A stretch of DNA of 54,800 nt. Source: Candidatus Siliceabacter maunaloa (GTDB taxonomy: Bacteria > Actinomycetota > Thermoleophilia > Solirubrobacterales > Solirubrobacteraceae). Location: positions 1 to 54,800 of the forward strand of contig JANDLV010000026.1 in the NCBI GenBank assembly GCA_024330185.1, read 5' to 3'. A program made the position numbers and the translations under genes. Every line of letters starts with the position of its first letter. Position 1 is the first letter of the stretch. The notes below the pieces were generated by a model that was given only the letters and a program-made list of their open reading frames with translations, searched no databases and was not told where the DNA came from. Shown here piece after piece: positions 34,925-43,147 of this stretch.

Positions 34925-35500
34925 ATGTCGGAAAACCCTGAGGAGTCCGTCGATGCTCGCGTCCGCCGACGGCTGCGCGAACTGCGCACCGAAAGGGGAC
35001 TGACGCTGCAGCAGGTCGCCGAGCGCGCGAGCATCGACCTCTCGACGCTCAGCCGCCTGGAGTCGGGCAAGCGCCGACTGGCCCTCGACCACATCCCCGC
35101 GCTGTGCGCCGCGCTGGGGGTGAGCGCCGACGAGCTGCTGGCCTCGGCGCCGCCGCAGGACCCCCGCATTCGCGGCCGGCCGTGGAAGTGCGACGGGATG
35201 ACGATGTGGCCGCTCACCCACCGCGGCCCCGCGGCCGGGCTCCACGCCTACAAGATCCACATCAGCGCCAGGCAGCGCAGGCCACCCGACAAGCTCCCCG
35301 TACACGAAGGCCACGACTGGCTCTACGTCCTCGATGGCCGCCTGCGACTGCTACTGGGCGACGAATCCTTCGTCATCGAACCGGGAGAGGCCGTCGAGTT
35401 CACGACCTGGACGCCGCACTGGTTCGGCGCAGTCGACGGGCCCGTCGAGCTCATCATGATCGCCGGCCCCCAGGGAGAGCGGCTGCACCTCCATCCCTAG
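34925..35500 (+). CDS. XRE-family regulator with C-terminal cupin domain
   Basis: 191 residues. A helix-turn-helix at about residues 12-65 (LRELRTERGLTLQQVAERAS, DLSTLSRLESGKRRL) and a C-terminal cupin (LPVHEGHDWLYVLDGRLRLL, IEPGEAVEFTTWTPHWFGAV). These two-domain regulators bind DNA and sense a small ligand through the cupin. ATG at 34925 starts at MSENPEES; another in-frame ATG lies six codons upstream. The gene is divergent from the flavoprotein pseudogene across a 126-bp intergenic region, a typical regulator-target pair. Confidence 0.85.
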   Translation: MSENPEESVDARVRRRLRELRTERGLTLQQVAERASIDLSTLSRLESGKRRLALDHIPALCAALGVSADELLASAPPQDPRIRGRPWKCDGMTMWPLTHRGPAAGLHAYKIHISARQRRPPDKLPVHEGHDWLYVLDGRLRLLLGDESFVIEPGEAVEFTTWTPHWFGAVDGPVELIMIAGPQGERLHLHP

Positions 35501-35551
35501 ACGCGCTTCCCGCGCGGGTGCGGTCATGCTGCGCCGGCTGCCGCGTACGAA

Positions 35552-36107
35552 CCGCCGTCACGAACATTGGACGTGCGATCGGCTACTTGCTGTCTGCCTC
35601 CGGTTCATCGGTGCAGCACGTGGACAAGGCCGAGGACGCGACGATCACCGGCGACATCGTCGTCCTCGCCGTTCCGTACGAGGCGCTACATGAAATCGTC
35701 GAGCAGTACGGGGAGCAGCTCCGAGGCCGGATCGTCGTCGACATCACCAATCCGGTGGACTTCGAGACGTTCGACGCGCTCAAGGTGCCAGCCGGCAGCT
35801 CCGCGTCGGCCGAACTCCAAGCCGCGCTTCCCGACGCGCGCGTGCTGAAGGCGTTCAACATCAACTTCGCGGCCACTCTCAGCGCGGAGCAGGTCGGTCC
35901 GAACACGACGACTGTGCTCGTCTGCGGTGACGACGAGGGCGCCAAGGAGACGCTGATCAAGGCTGCGCGAGGTTGCGGCCTCGCGGCCCTCGACGCGGGG
36001 GGCGCTCGCACGCGCACGAGCTTGAGGCGATCGGGTTCCTCCAACTCACCCTCGCCAACGACGAGAAGATCAGCTGGTCGGCCGGGTTCGGCCTCGTGAC
36101 CGGCTGA
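35552..36107 (+). pseudogene. Decayed NADPH-dependent F420 reductase-like gene
   Basis: Similarity to the F420-dependent NADP oxidoreductase family: NIGRAIGYLLSASGSSVQHV, DIVVLAVPYEALHEIV, RIVVDITNPVDFETFDALKV, RVLKAFNINFAATLS and TTVLVCGDDEGAKETL. The first strand and dinucleotide GxGxxG loop are missing or altered and no proper start is found. Near 36000 the frame shifts; the tail LEAIGFLQLTLANDEKISWS ends at TGA 36105-36107. Two separate defects suggest real decay. Confidence 0.7.
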
Positions 36108-36269
36108 TCACGCAGGAAGAGGACGGCACGTGCCGAGCTCGTCGAGCAGAAGGAGGTCGACGCTGTCAAGGATCGTCGAGGTTCCCCACCTTTCGATCGT
36201 GAGAACTCCCCAGGGTCGGAGCGGCCGGTGAGGGCGGTTCGGAGGCGAACCGTCCGCAACCACCGAGCG

Positions 36270-37232
36270 TCAAGCAGCATCAGCGCGCGCGGCGTCCAGA
36301 AGCTCGAGCGACACCTCCCAGAGCCGGCGTGCCGCGACTGGGTCGAGGGCGTAGTCGCGCACGCCGGTGAGGCCGCGGATCTCGGGGACGACCTCGGCCT
36401 CGTTGCAGTCGGCGAAGTAGCGGCCGCCGACGCCTTCGACGACCGGCGAGGTGGCCAGCAGGACCGAGGTCGCGGCGCCCTGCTGCGGCGTCTTCATCGG
36501 GATGGCGTCCCCGGCGCGGGCGGCGAAGGCCTCCTGCTCGGCGCGGTGCTCGGCGCTCCAGTGGCGCTGCAGGTTGGTCCAGATGCCGCCGGGCATCAGC
36601 GCGTTGGCGGTGACGCCGTCGCCGGCCCAGCGCCGCGTGGCCTCGACCGCGAACAGCACGTTCGCCGTCTTGGACTGCCCGTAGGAGAGCGACGGGTCGT
36701 AGGGGCGCCGCTCGAAGAACAGGTCGTCGAACACGATGGGTGAGGCGCCGTGCCCGCTCGAGCTGACCGAGACGATGCGTGCCGCGCCGTCCGCAGCCAG
36801 CGCGTGGTGCAGGCCGAGGGCCAGCGCGAAGTGGCCCATGTGGTTCGTGCCGAACTGCAGTTCCCAGCCCTGCGCCGTACGTCCCTCGGGCGTGGCCATG
36901 ACGCCTGCGTTGTTGACCAGCACGTGCAACGGGCCGTCCCACGCCGAGGTGAACGCGTCAACGGAGGCCAGGTCGGCCAGGTCGAGGTGCGCGACGTCAA
37001 CGCCCTCGTTGCCTGTTGTCGCGACGATGTCTTCGGCGGCCTGCTCTCCCGCCGCGACGTCTCGGACCGCGAGGGTGACCCGAGCGCCGGTCCGCGCGAG
37101 CGCTCGCGCCGTCTCCAAGCCGATGCCAGACGCTGCTCCGGTGACGATCGCCCGGCGTCCGGAGAGGTCGATGCCGGCGGCCACCTCCGTGGCGGTGGTC
37201 CTGTGGTCGTAGATGGTCGTGATACGGCTCAT
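36270..37232 (-). CDS. Short-chain dehydrogenase/reductase
   Basis: 320 residues. Cofactor motif VTGAASGIGLETARALARTG near residue 31, VAHLDLADLASVDAF, VLVNNAGVMATP, the catalytic IVSVSSSGH and YGQSKTANVLFA (Tyr-x-x-x-Lys). The arrangement is that of WW-domain oxidoreductase/retinol dehydrogenase-like SDRs acting on unknown carbonyls. ATG at 37232 (MSRITTIYDHRTTATEVAAG). A stretch of about 160 bases before it (36108-36269) holds no gene. It ends next to the F420 reductase remnant and begins beside patatin piece 1. Confidence 0.88.
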   Translation of the reverse strand: MSRITTIYDHRTTATEVAAGIDLSGRRAIVTGAASGIGLETARALARTGARVTLAVRDVAAGEQAAEDIVATTGNEGVDVAHLDLADLASVDAFTSAWDGPLHVLVNNAGVMATPEGRTAQGWELQFGTNHMGHFALALGLHHALAADGAARIVSVSSSGHGASPIVFDDLFFERRPYDPSLSYGQSKTANVLFAVEATRRWAGDGVTANALMPGGIWTNLQRHWSAEHRAEQEAFAARAGDAIPMKTPQQGAATSVLLATSPVVEGVGGRYFADCNEAEVVPEIRGLTGVRDYALDPVAARRLWEVSLELLDAARADAA

Positions 37233-37237
37233 TGGTC

Positions 37238-37583
37238 TTATGCGTCCTCGCGGCCTGCAGCGATCGCCGCCGGCGAACTCCGGCTGGAAGAAGAGGTAGG
37301 AGAGCAGCTCGGCGTGGGCGGGCGACGAGCCGCCGAGCAGCCTCGACAGCAAGCCACGGCGTGGCCTCCTGCGCGCCGAGCCGGTCGGCCAGCACGTTGA
37401 TCTTGCCCAGGGTCCGCAGGTCCTGGATGAGCGGGTCGACGAGGGTCGCCTGGACGAGCTCGAAGGCGCCGTCGGCGAAGTCGGGTGGGGGCTGCGTCTC
37501 GGCCCCCTGCTCCCGGCGGCAGTAGGGCGCGGGTGCGGGTGGCCACGACGACGACGCGGTCGACGTCGAGGTCGAGCGCGGGC
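37238..37583 (-). pseudogene. Patatin-like phospholipase, 3' piece (piece 1)
   Basis: Read 5' to 3' on the minus strand in shifting frames: DLDVDRVVVVAT, DFADGAFELVQATLVDPLIQ, DLRTLGKINVLADRLG, then directly LLSRLLGGSSPAHAELLSYL, FFQPEF and finally AIAAGREDA with TAA at 37238-37240. This is the C-terminal part of a bacterial patatin, with frameshifts and an internal deletion. Bases 37355-37583 are nearly identical to 40148-40373. Confidence 0.65.
37355..37583. repeat. About 220-bp direct repeat flanking CHAD-nitrilase, copy 1
   Basis: Starts near ACGGCGTGGCCTC, is almost base-for-base identical through CAGGTCCTGGATGAGCGGG, and ends at GGTCGAGCGCGGGC. The partner is 40148-40373, same orientation, 2.79 kb away. 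By eye about 90% identical, with small indels in the middle. Confidence 0.8.
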
Positions 37584-37651
37584 GCTGCGGAGGGCGCCCG
37601 TTCAGCGCGCCCGCAGTCTCCCGCGCAGGGCACGCGTGAGAGACTCAGAGG

Positions 37652-38956
37652 ATGGGCTTCAGCCTCGAGCGCCACGAAGGGATCGCCAGCGGCATCCGGC
37701 GGATCTTCGACGAGGAGCTCGCCAGGGCGATCGACAGCCTCGAGGGGCGCGGCCCGGCAGACCGCGACGCGGCGGTGCACGACGCCCGCAAGCGCCTGAA
37801 GAAGGCGCGCGCTGCCGTGCGCCTCGCGCGCGCCGGCCTGGGCCGCGACGTACAGCGCACGGAGACGACTGCGCTGGGCGGCGCAGCCCGGCGACTGTCG
37901 GGCGTGCGCGACGCCCACGTGCTGCTCGAGACGCTCGCCGCTCTGGAGGAGCATGCCACCGCCCTGCCCGCGGCGGCGGTCGGCGACCTGCGCGCCGCGC
38001 TGGAGTGCCGGCGCGACGAGCTGCACGCCGCCGCGCTGCAGGACGGCGACGTGGTGGGCGAGGTCACCGCTCAGATCGCCGCGGTGCGCGAGCGGGCACA
38101 AGACTGGCCGCTGCACGACGAGGGCTTCGGCTCGGTGGCCAAGAGCCTGCAGCGCATCTACAGGCGCGGCCACGGAGCGATGGACGCCGCCATCGAGCAG
38201 GGCGACGACGAGTCCTGGCACGATTGGCGCAAGCGCGTGAAGGATCTCTGGTATGCCCTGCGCATCCTCGAGCCGATCGCTGCACGCCAGCTCAAGGGCA
38301 TGGTGGCCGAGGCCGATCGGCTCAGCGAGGTGCTCGGTGACCACAACGACATCGCGATCCTCGGCGAGGCGCTCGAGGAGCACGCGAGCGCGCTGGACAA
38401 GGGCCAGCTCGAGCTCGTGCGCTCGGCGATCGACCGGCGGCGTGACGAGCTGCGCCTGGCCGCCGTCCCGCTCGGGCGCCGTCTCTATGCCGAGGCGCCC
38501 AAGCGCTTCGTGCGCCGCACGCGGTCCTACTGGCAGACGCGCAGCGCGCAGGAGGCCGCCGAGGCGATCTGGCTCGACCCCGTGCTCGCGGGGCGCATCC
38601 GTGAACTGCTCGCCGCCAGGGAGTCGGCCGACGCCGCGGGCAAGCGCCGGATCGCCGCGCAGCTCCGCGGGCTGGGTGTGCGCATCACCGACCTCGCCGA
38701 GCGTGTGGCGCGCCGGCCCGGCGGGTTTGCGGCCCAGGACTTCGACACGCTCGTCGCCCGTGGGGTCATCCGGATCGGCGGCGTGCCCGCCCCCGGCGAC
38801 CGGCCGGCTGCACCGCCGGTGCCCGCACCGCAGAAGGCGCAGGAACCGGCAGGCGGCGACGGCCTCCGGCTGCCCTCCCCGGTCGATCTCGTGCGCGGCT
38901 CCGCCGGCCTCGCACTCGACGCCGCGCGGCGCATGCGCGGGAAGCTGGGGCTCTGA
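37652..38956 (+). CDS. CHAD-domain protein
   Basis: 434 residues, almost wholly helical. The two half-repeats of the CHAD domain each carry the conserved basic signature: VHDARKRLKKARAAVRLAR (~residue 42) and WHDWRKRVKDLWYALRILE (~190), with LSGVRDAHVLLETLAAL and LSEVLGDHNDIAILGEAL as the paired acidic helices. CHAD domains bind inorganic polyphosphate through these His/Lys/Arg residues. The C-terminal ~110 residues are extra (Pro-rich PAPGDRPAAPPVPAPQ). The next gene starts 2 bases after its stop, so the two are co-transcribed. Intact. Confidence 0.88.
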   Translation: MGFSLERHEGIASGIRRIFDEELARAIDSLEGRGPADRDAAVHDARKRLKKARAAVRLARAGLGRDVQRTETTALGGAARRLSGVRDAHVLLETLAALEEHATALPAAAVGDLRAALECRRDELHAAALQDGDVVGEVTAQIAAVRERAQDWPLHDEGFGSVAKSLQRIYRRGHGAMDAAIEQGDDESWHDWRKRVKDLWYALRILEPIAARQLKGMVAEADRLSEVLGDHNDIAILGEALEEHASALDKGQLELVRSAIDRRRDELRLAAVPLGRRLYAEAPKRFVRRTRSYWQTRSAQEAAEAIWLDPVLAGRIRELLAARESADAAGKRRIAAQLRGLGVRITDLAERVARRPGGFAAQDFDTLVARGVIRIGGVPAPGDRPAAPPVPAPQKAQEPAGGDGLRLPSPVDLVRGSAGLALDAARRMRGKLGL

Positions 38957-38958
38957 CC

Positions 38959-39930
38959 ATGGAGACCGTCGACGAGTTCCTGGTCGCTGAGCGCAGCTAC
39001 TCCGACGACGAGTCGAAGCTCTCGGTGGGCCTGGCCAACATCCACGCCGAGGTGCCCGACGTGGAGGCCAACAAGGACAAGATCCTGCGGGCCGCGAGCA
39101 TCTTCAGGGAGCGCGGCGTGAACATCGCGGTGTTCCCCGAGCTCTGCCTGTCGGGGTACTTCTGGGACGAGCATGAGGACTGCCTCGCCTACATCAGGGA
39201 GGCGGTCACCGAGAACCACGCCGACTGGATCGAGAACGATCTGCAGGCCCTGATCGGCGACGACCTCGAGGCCGTCGTGCTCAACAACCTGACCGCGGCC
39301 AAGGAGCCGGACCGCTTCTTCAACCGCACGTTCGCCGTGGGCCGCGACTCCGACTACCTGGCCGACGAGAACACCTATGACAAGGTCTTCCTCCCGGGGA
39401 TCGAGAAGGACTACACGCAGAGCGGCCGCGACGACCGCCTGGTCCTGCAGACCCGCCATGGCCGGCTCGGGTTCACCACGTGCTACGACTACCTCTTCAG
39501 CGAGCTGCTGCGCGAGTACTCGATGGTGGCGGAGGTCGACGCCATCGTGCAGATCGCGTCGTGGCGCGCCGCGGGGAGCCGTGACTACCCCGGCATGAAC
39601 CTGCGCACCGACCACTACTACGGCGAGCTGTGGGACTACGTGATGCCGGCCTCCTCGGCCACCAACCAGATCTGGACGATCGCGTGCAACGCCGTGGGCC
39701 GCCACGGCGTGACCGGTAGTTCCTTCTGGGGCGGCTCGGGCATCTGGGCACCGTCGGGCCACTGCCTCATCCAGGCCTCGCGTGAGAACGAGGAACTGGT
39801 GATAGTGCACAACGTGGACATCGAGGGAGCCCAGGACTCCGAGAAGGACGACTTCGACTACGCCTTCGACTTCAAGCAGATCTACCGTCCGCTGGGAGAA
39901 GGGGGCACCTTCACCCGCGACATGTCCTAG
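38959..39930 (+). CDS. Nitrilase-superfamily (carbon-nitrogen hydrolase) protein
   Basis: 323 residues with the catalytic triad of the superfamily: Glu in NIAVFPELCLSGYFW, Lys in TYDKVFLPG and Cys in LGFTTCYDYLFSE. It hydrolyses amide or nitrile C-N bonds; no substrate can be assigned, and the long DSDYLADENTYDKV and GTFTRDMS parts do not match a well-known subfamily. The base composition looks slightly less extreme and the codons more regular than in the neighbouring fragments. It is paired with the CHAD gene. Confidence 0.85.
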   Translation: METVDEFLVAERSYSDDESKLSVGLANIHAEVPDVEANKDKILRAASIFRERGVNIAVFPELCLSGYFWDEHEDCLAYIREAVTENHADWIENDLQALIGDDLEAVVLNNLTAAKEPDRFFNRTFAVGRDSDYLADENTYDKVFLPGIEKDYTQSGRDDRLVLQTRHGRLGFTTCYDYLFSELLREYSMVAEVDAIVQIASWRAAGSRDYPGMNLRTDHYYGELWDYVMPASSATNQIWTIACNAVGRHGVTGSSFWGGSGIWAPSGHCLIQASRENEELVIVHNVDIEGAQDSEKDDFDYAFDFKQIYRPLGEGGTFTRDMS

Positions 39931-39949
39931 CCGGCGTCGTCCGCGCCCG

Positions 39950-40467
39950 GGGCCGGCCGTGGACCCTCGATCGGTCCGACGCGCCAAGGATCGCCCGACG
40001 CGAGCAGCTCGCGCGCATCCTCGCGGCCCGTCGGGCGAGCGCAGGGCGCCGGCCGCTCCGGCGAAGTGGCGGGAGAAGACCTCGGAGACCACGCGCCCGA
40101 GACGACCCGTGACGTGGGGCCCGGCGAAGAGGTAGGGGACGGTGCGATACGGCGTGGCCTCGTACCTGCCGAGCCGGTCGGCCAGCACGTTGATCTTGCC
40201 CAGGGTCCGCAGGTCCTGGATGAGCGGGTCGACGAGCGTCGCCTGGACGAGCTCGAAGGCGCCGTCGGCGAAGTCGGGGCGGGGGCTCGGCCTCGGCCCC
40301 CGGCTCCTGGCGGCGGTGCGGCGCGTGCGTGGCCACGACGACGACGCGGTCGACACCGAGGTCGAGCGCGGGCTTGATCGGTGTGTTCAGCCGCGTTCCG
40401 CCGTCGTAGTACCAGCCGGCGCGCAGCTCCGGGCGCCCGACGCTGACCGCCGGGAACGCCACACGCC
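39950..40467 (-). pseudogene. Patatin-like phospholipase, 5'-ward piece (piece 2)
   Basis: On the minus strand: AFPAVSVGRPELRAGWYYDG then GTRLNTPIKPALDLGVDR and VVVVATHA, a frameshift, then DFADGAFELVQATLVDPLIQ, INVLADRLGRYEATPYRTVP, YLFAGPHVTGRLGRVVSEVF. The GWYxDGGTRLNTPIKPAL motif contains the patatin DGG with the catalytic Asp. The N-terminal GxSxG half is missing, and so is the C-terminal end found in piece 1. Confidence 0.7.
40148..40373. repeat. About 220-bp direct repeat flanking CHAD-nitrilase, copy 2
   Basis: Same orientation as 37355-37583 and inside patatin piece 2. The identical core includes the segment for VQATLVDPLIQDLRTLGKIN. Confidence 0.8.
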
Positions 40468-40485
40468 ACTCTTGGTATTACTTGC

Positions 40486-40491
40486 TAGTCT
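40486..40491 (+). promoter_or_regulatory. Extended -10 box of the AbrB-PIN module
   Basis: TTGC followed by TAGTCT (extended TGn form) ends 6 bases before the ATG at 40498. The surroundings are AT-rich for this window. Leaderless start likely; AbrB-type antitoxins usually bind such a site to repress themselves. Confidence 0.5.
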
Positions 40492-40497
40492 TACGCC

Positions 40498-40713
40498 ATG
40501 CGGGTCACCTCCAAGGGCCAGGTCACCGTACCGCTCGACGTGCGCCGGGCGCTGGGCATCGTTCCGGGCAGCGACGTCGCGTTCGAGCTCGACGACCGTG
40601 GCGCCAGGCTCGTCGTCGACCCCGATCGCGCCGCGCAGGAGATCGCCCGCATGCGCGGCGCCGGGGACATCGCGATGACGACCGACGAGATCCTCGCGCT
40701 CACTCGCAGGTGA
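40498..40713 (+). CDS. AbrB/SpoVT-type antitoxin
   Basis: 71 residues; MRVTSKGQVTVPLDVRRALG and VPGSDVAFELDDRGARLVV form the swapped-hairpin AbrB DNA-binding fold. The tail AARMRGAGDIAMTTDEILAL-type segment (residues 45-71) is the toxin-binding part seen in VapB-like antitoxins. The stop overlaps the next start (GTGA). Confidence 0.87.
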   Translation: MRVTSKGQVTVPLDVRRALGIVPGSDVAFELDDRGARLVVDPDRAAQEIARMRGAGDIAMTTDEILALTRR

Positions 40714-41135
40714 CGCGCGCCGCCGGGACGGTGGTGGACAGCAGCGTCCTGCTCGACGTCTTCACCGAGGATCCCGTGTGGCTCGCCTGGTCCGCCGAGC
40801 AGCTCACCGAGGCGGCGCAGCGCGGGGCGGTGATCCTCAACGCCGTGGTCCTGGCCGAGATCGCCGCACGGTTCTCCCGCCTCGAGGCGCTCATCGACGC
40901 GCTCCCCTCGATGGCGGTGGTCGAGGAGATCCCTCCTGCCGCGGCCTTCCTCGCAGGCCACGCCCACGCCGCCTATCGCCGGGCGGGAGGCACGCGCGCG
41001 GCGATTCTGCCCGACTTCCTCATCGGCGCGCACGCCGCCGTCACCGCCCGTCCACTCCTCACCCGGGATCCGCGGAGGGTGGCCACCCACATTCCCGGTG
41101 CGACGCTTCTCGCGCCGGGGTCCGGCGACCGGTAG
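40710..41135 (+). CDS. PIN-domain toxin, VapC-like
   Basis: 141 residues. Acidic PIN residues: GTVVDSSVLLDVF (Asp), VVLAEIAARF (Glu), AAILPDFLIGAHA (Asp) and PLLTRDPRRV (Asp). Partner of the AbrB-type antitoxin it overlaps by 4 bases. It belongs to the group of PIN toxins in which the third acid lies in LPDFxIGAHA. Intact. Confidence 0.87.
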   Translation: MTRAAGTVVDSSVLLDVFTEDPVWLAWSAEQLTEAAQRGAVILNAVVLAEIAARFSRLEALIDALPSMAVVEEIPPAAAFLAGHAHAAYRRAGGTRAAILPDFLIGAHAAVTARPLLTRDPRRVATHIPGATLLAPGSGDR

Positions 41136-41145
41136 GTTCGCCTGC

Positions 41146-41615
41146 ATGCGATCGACCCGCGTGACCATCGCGCTCGTGGCGCTGGCGGCTGCGGGGAAGG
41201 GGCTCCGACGGATCCGGCGCCCAGGGAGGACCGCGGTGCTTCCGGCGAGGATTCCCGGGGCGGTGACGTCTCGCAGCAGATCCAGCAGCAGATCGACGGG
41301 ATCGAGCAGCGTCTGGCGGCCGATCCGCAGGACGCCGCGGCGCTGGCCGACCTGGCCCGCCTGCGGTTTCAGTCGGCGAGCTTGGACGAGACCACCGGCA
41401 TGTTCGACGACGAGGGTCGCGAGCAACTCCGCCAGGCCGAGCAGGCGTGGGACCGCTACCTGGCCACCGATCCGGCCCGGCCCGACGCGGACGTCGCGGC
41501 GGTCATGGCACAGGCGCTGGGACCCGGCGCACTGAACGAGCTGGACAAGGCGGTCACCGCTCTGCAGATCGTCGCCGAGGAGCGGCGGACTCTGCAGACC
41601 CAGCCGGACCCGTGA
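41146..41615 (+). pseudogene. Putative small lipoprotein with TPR-like helices, frameshifted at the signal peptide
   Basis: ATG at 41146 gives a signal-like start MRSTRVTIALVALA. One frame over from about 41187 the sequence reads GGCGEGAPTDPAP, a lipobox-like LA-GGC, then QQIQQQIDGIEQRLAADPQD, AAALADLARLRFQSA, QLRQAEQAWDRYLATDPARP and LDKAVTALQIVAEERRTL. A single-base change near 41187 would join both into a lipoprotein of about 155 residues with TPR-like repeats. The second frame has no own start codon until 41382. Possibly a sequencing error. Confidence 0.55.
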
Positions 41616-41662
41616 TGCGGACGGGCTGGGCGGCCGGTCGATCCCGCGGGGCGTCCTCGTTC

Positions 41663-43081
41663 TCAGCACCCCCGCGGCGGGCGCACGTCGCGGAACTTCG
41701 CCACCTTGTCGAGGAGCGGCATCGCCGGCAGCGCGGCGGCGCTGGCCCGGGTCGTGCGCGCCGTCTCCTCGCCGCCGTCCACCGCGACGAACGTCGCGCT
41801 CGTGCTCGGCCGCAGGCGCAGGTAGCGCTCGAGCTCAGAGCGCACGAGCAGGGCATCATCCCGCGTGCGCTGCTCGAGCACCGGGTCGTTGGTGTCGGTC
41901 ACCCGCACGAGCTGGTCCTGGTAGGGGAACACCTTGACGGCCTCGGGGATGAAGGCGTGGTTCCAGTAGGGCCCCTCGGTCTTGAGGTTGCTGAACATGG
42001 TGAACGAGCTCTCGGTCTTCAGACCGAGGTACGGACTCAGGCTGTTGAGCACGAGGAGGGCGATCCCCACGGCGAACGCCGGATGTCCGAGGCGCAGGGA
42101 ACGGGCCGGGTGGGCGGTGGGGCCTCCCTGCGCCCGGCAGAGGACCACCACCACCCCGGCCGCGAGCACCAGCGCCACCACGACGAGCCGCGTCCCGTTG
42201 TCGATCAGCTCGCGACCGGCTGCGGGCTCCGCGGAGAACACGGCGGCGCACGCCAGCCAGCCGCCCACCGCGACCGGGAAGGCGGCGCGGGAGCCGGCCC
42301 AGCCCCGCACCCGTCGCGCCCACGCGCGCAGGCCCGGCCGCTGCACGATGACGGCGCGTACGCGGGCCGGCGTGTCGCTGGGCAGGAAGGCCACGTAGAG
42401 GGCCAGCGCCAGGGCCGAGAACGGGACGTTGCCCGCCAGCGCGAGCACGGCATGGAACGCCCCGCCCACCACGAGCCCGAGCATGCGGGTGCGCGGGATC
42501 GCGAGCAGCACGGGGAGCGCGAGCTCGATCGCCACGGTGCCCCAGATCGCCGGCACGACACGCCACGACCAGTCCAGCAGCGAAGGGTCGAACCACGCCA
42601 CCCGGGCCGACAGCGGGACCGCACAGCTATAGGCCGGATCGAAGAAGCCGGTGTTCATCTTGGCCACCACCGCCGTCGCGTACACCAGCAGCAGGGAGAC
42701 CCGCAGGAAGGGCGCGCTGCGCGCGAACAGGGCACCCGGCCCGGGGAGCCGCCGGTTTCGCAGGGTCGTCGCGACCGCGTAGGCGAGTACGCAGGCCCCG
42801 AGGACGAGCACCAAGAAGGTGTGGCTGCCCACACCCGGCATGTCGACCGCCACCGCGAGGACCTCCGCGGCGAGCATGATCAGCAATCGCACGACCGACG
42901 TTGGCCCCAACATGACCCACAGCGCGGCCAGGATCACGAGGAAGTGCGGCGAGAGCACCTCGAAGCCGTCCCACCAGAGCTGGTGCAGGATCAGCGAGAG
43001 GGCGAGCAGCACGGCGAAGAGGCCGAACAGCCACCGCCCGTCGGCGTCCGCGGGGCTGCGGTCGTGGACGCGGGTGCCCAT
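41663..43081 (-). CDS. HTTM-domain (vitamin K-dependent carboxylase-like) membrane protein
   Basis: 472 residues with about ten hydrophobic segments, e.g. WLFGLFAVLLALSLILHQLW, HTFLVLVLGACVLAYAVATTL, TVAIELALPVLLAIP and LVVVALVLAAGVVVVLC. YATAVVAKMNTGFFDPAYSCAV and PYLGLKTESSFTMFSNLKTEG are characteristic of HTTM proteins. The C-terminal ~110 residues are soluble. The family shares its membrane fold with gamma-glutamyl carboxylase; bacterial function is mostly unknown. It is divergent from the PH-domain gene pair across 66 bases. Confidence 0.8.
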   Translation of the reverse strand: MGTRVHDRSPADADGRWLFGLFAVLLALSLILHQLWWDGFEVLSPHFLVILAALWVMLGPTSVVRLLIMLAAEVLAVAVDMPGVGSHTFLVLVLGACVLAYAVATTLRNRRLPGPGALFARSAPFLRVSLLLVYATAVVAKMNTGFFDPAYSCAVPLSARVAWFDPSLLDWSWRVVPAIWGTVAIELALPVLLAIPRTRMLGLVVGGAFHAVLALAGNVPFSALALALYVAFLPSDTPARVRAVIVQRPGLRAWARRVRGWAGSRAAFPVAVGGWLACAAVFSAEPAAGRELIDNGTRLVVVALVLAAGVVVVLCRAQGGPTAHPARSLRLGHPAFAVGIALLVLNSLSPYLGLKTESSFTMFSNLKTEGPYWNHAFIPEAVKVFPYQDQLVRVTDTNDPVLEQRTRDDALLVRSELERYLRLRPSTSATFVAVDGGEETARTTRASAAALPAMPLLDKVAKFRDVRPPRGC

Positions 43082-43135
43082 CGCCGTTCATACGCTGAGT
43101 AGCCCCGGGCTGTCTCAGTCGATCCACCGATCGGG

Positions 43136-43141
43136 TAGGAC
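43136..43141 (+). promoter_or_regulatory. Possible -10 box of the PH-domain pair
   Basis: TAGGAC ends 6 bases before GTG 43148. The same TAGGAC hexamer and spacing precede the ZIP gene (50308-50313, GTG 50320). The final C is a poor match to a -10 consensus. Confidence 0.3.
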
Positions 43142-43147
43142 CCGCGG

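Noticed and set aside
36108-36269. Coding fragment between the F420 reductase remnant and the SDR gene
   Set aside because: One frame reads ELVEQKEVDAVKDRRG but it is too short and matches nothing known.
41553-43102. Plus-strand frame across the HTTM gene
   Set aside because: Composition (RHPGRQRDRTAIGR-like) is that of an antisense shadow; the minus-strand protein has a coherent membrane pattern.
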